DNA of 56,196 nucleotides, taken from assembly GCF_000220395.1 (NCBI RefSeq), contig NW_004086190.1, positions 1-56,196 of the forward strand, read 5' to 3'. Source of the DNA: Ichthyophthirius multifiliis (Eukaryota; Ciliophora; Oligohymenophorea; Hymenostomatida). How positions within the stretch are numbered: the first letter of the stretch is position 1; each line of letters starts with the position of its first letter. This document shows, piece after piece, positions 55,002 through 56,196 of this stretch. The translations under genes and the position numbers were made by a program. The notes below the pieces were generated by a model. The model made no database searches, was not told the DNA's origin, and was given only the letters and a program-made list of their open reading frames with translations.

Positions 55002-56196
55002 TCAATTTTTATATATTGAGTCAACACAATTAGGCATATAAAAGTAAGTCTTAATAATTTTCCTTTCAAACAACATTAATAGTATTATTATTAAAATTGC
55101 TCTGAACATTAATTCACTTATTTATCCATACAAGATTTGAATTTCAAATACATAGTTTTATCATTATTTTCAACTTATTTTAGGATTAACAAAATTCCTT
55201 CTTCATTAATCTTATCTTCAAAAACCTCTACAACATTTAATGCATTTTAACAATTTTAGATGCAATTAGCAATCGGAGCATAAAATTTTTAAATTTTTTC
55301 ATTTTGCCAAATACTCTCATATTCCTTTTAAACAATTTCGTTTTGTTCATTCTTAAAACTAAAAATAACTTAGATAATATTTTTATGATTTTAAATAGCT
55401 TCACATAATTATTTAATATCCAAATTATATTAATTGAATTAAACAAGTTTAACAATTTATAAATTTTTCAAACTTTAATTATTTCTAATAAAATCAGATA
55501 AGCTATCTAAAATCTATTAATTATAAAACATTTCCAAAGATAAATTTTCCAAATATCTTAATTATTTTAATTATTCGAAAAATGAGTAATTTTTCTTTTT
55601 TCTATTCTCAAATTAAACACTATTTTATAACTCAGGAGATAAGTTTTCGATTTTAATTAAAATAATTTTTGTATTTAAGCAACTACCAATAGAATTTAAT
55701 AGTAAAGATAGTTAATTAAATTCATAAATTTTATTAATAGAGAATTTAATTTTATAAGTAGAATTAAATTAGAATTAAATTAATTAATTTAATAAATATT
55801 ATTCTATCCTTATTTTTAATTTAATATTTAACTATAGTTATTATTAATTATTTCTATTTCCTGTAAAATAAAATAAATGACTATATTTAAACTTGAAATC
55901 ATTTAAACTACTTTTATTATCAATAATTTAATACAAATTATTAATATTAATATTTTCCTGTTAATTATGTTTACAAGCATTACTTACAAATTTAAAGCTT
56001 TATATAGATATGGAATGCTAAATAAAACTCAATGCAGAATCAAATATTTACTAATTAGCTTTTTAAATGGTAAAAGAAACGATTCTAAGATTTTACAATT
56101 AAGATAAATGATTAAGATATTTATAATTATCATTATTATTACTATTATTATTATATTTTTCTATTTAATCATTAAAAGTAAGACATATTCCTCTAC
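55002..56196 (-). CDS. large unknown protein, 5' part outside the window; LRR-like
   Basis: A minus-strand frame without TGA enters from the right edge (GICLTFNDQIEKYNNN), passes an Asn/Ile/Gln-rich region with AT-rich, possibly intronic, sequence around 55730-55800, and continues as FEQLKQLRYLENLSLEMFYN, ILDSLSDFIRNNQSLKNLQI and DIKQLCEAIQNHKNIIQVIF, a spacing of Leu and Asn that resembles divergent leucine-rich repeats of ciliates. It goes on through YAPIANCIQNCQNALNVVEV. Near the end one added base (for example in the short A run near 55060) leads to MPNCVDSIYKN and TGA at 55002; without it the frame runs on into A/T sequence. The start is not in the window. The LRR assignment is tentative. 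Confidence 0.5.

Overview
The window reads as macronuclear-type DNA of an oligohymenophorean ciliate. TAA and TAG occur in-frame, often many times, inside genes that are otherwise clearly conserved (eIF3e, ribosomal P1, SF3b subunit 5, acid phosphatase, several kinases), while every well-supported gene ends at TGA. That is the code in which TAA and TAG mean Gln. Introns are short (31 to about 220 nt, several of exactly 59 nt), AT-only, GT...AG. Overall base composition is extremely AT-rich, with spacers made almost only of A and T. This fits Ichthyophthirius or Tetrahymena relatives, Ichthyophthirius better because of the extreme AT content; the genus is inference. Standard-code ORF calling sees almost nothing here, so all gene models below were read with TGA as the only stop.

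Left part (1-16 kb): a PTEN-type phosphatase with C2 domain (1037-2617, +); a RUN plus Rubicon-homology zinc-ribbon protein (2845-4874, +); a short unknown gene (6120-6602, -) divergent from a pseudokinase (6860-7846, +); an SLC22-like transporter (7933-9581, -); a long AT spacer; a Gln/Asn-rich gene of uncertain integrity (12433-13047, +); and two unknown genes (13200-13937 and 14062-15666, both -).

Middle (16-33 kb): two paralogous small membrane proteins of the HR-lesion/DoxX type (16261 and 24866, +) that lie in a dispersed segmental duplication; between them an NIF/Dullard-type HAD phosphatase with membrane segment (19180-20414) and a long coiled-coil protein (21030-23392). Then come ribosomal protein P1 (27662-28089), a degenerate-looking coding region (28447-29510), eIF3e with six introns (30258-31956) and SF3b subunit 5 (32341-32607, -).

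Right part (34-56 kb): an ankyrin-repeat AGC kinase (34595-36920, -), a coiled protein (37309-38191, -), a kelch-repeat protein (38835-40373, +), a polyglutamine protein (40908-41896, -), a gene-poor stretch with a coding-like island, a type I membrane histidine acid phosphatase (46289-47683, -), an ACOT9-like acyl-CoA thioesterase (48190-49458, +), a long coiled-coil gene (49544-52106, -) directly downstream of a MYND-type zinc finger/Aurora-like kinase (52253-53704, -), and the 3' part of a large gene that runs off the right edge.

The genes do not form a pathway or operon; they are independent transcription units. The most notable observations are: (1) seven places in five conserved genes where the reading frame is restored by adding one base to a run of 6-8 A or T, which means either sequencing undercalls or slippage-decoded genes; (2) an apparent MYND-finger/Aurora-kinase fusion; (3) an ankyrin/AGC kinase fusion; (4) the 8.6-kb-apart duplication of the small membrane protein with a 20-bp identical upstream block. 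No tRNA, rRNA, CRISPR, telomere repeat or intact transposon was recognised.
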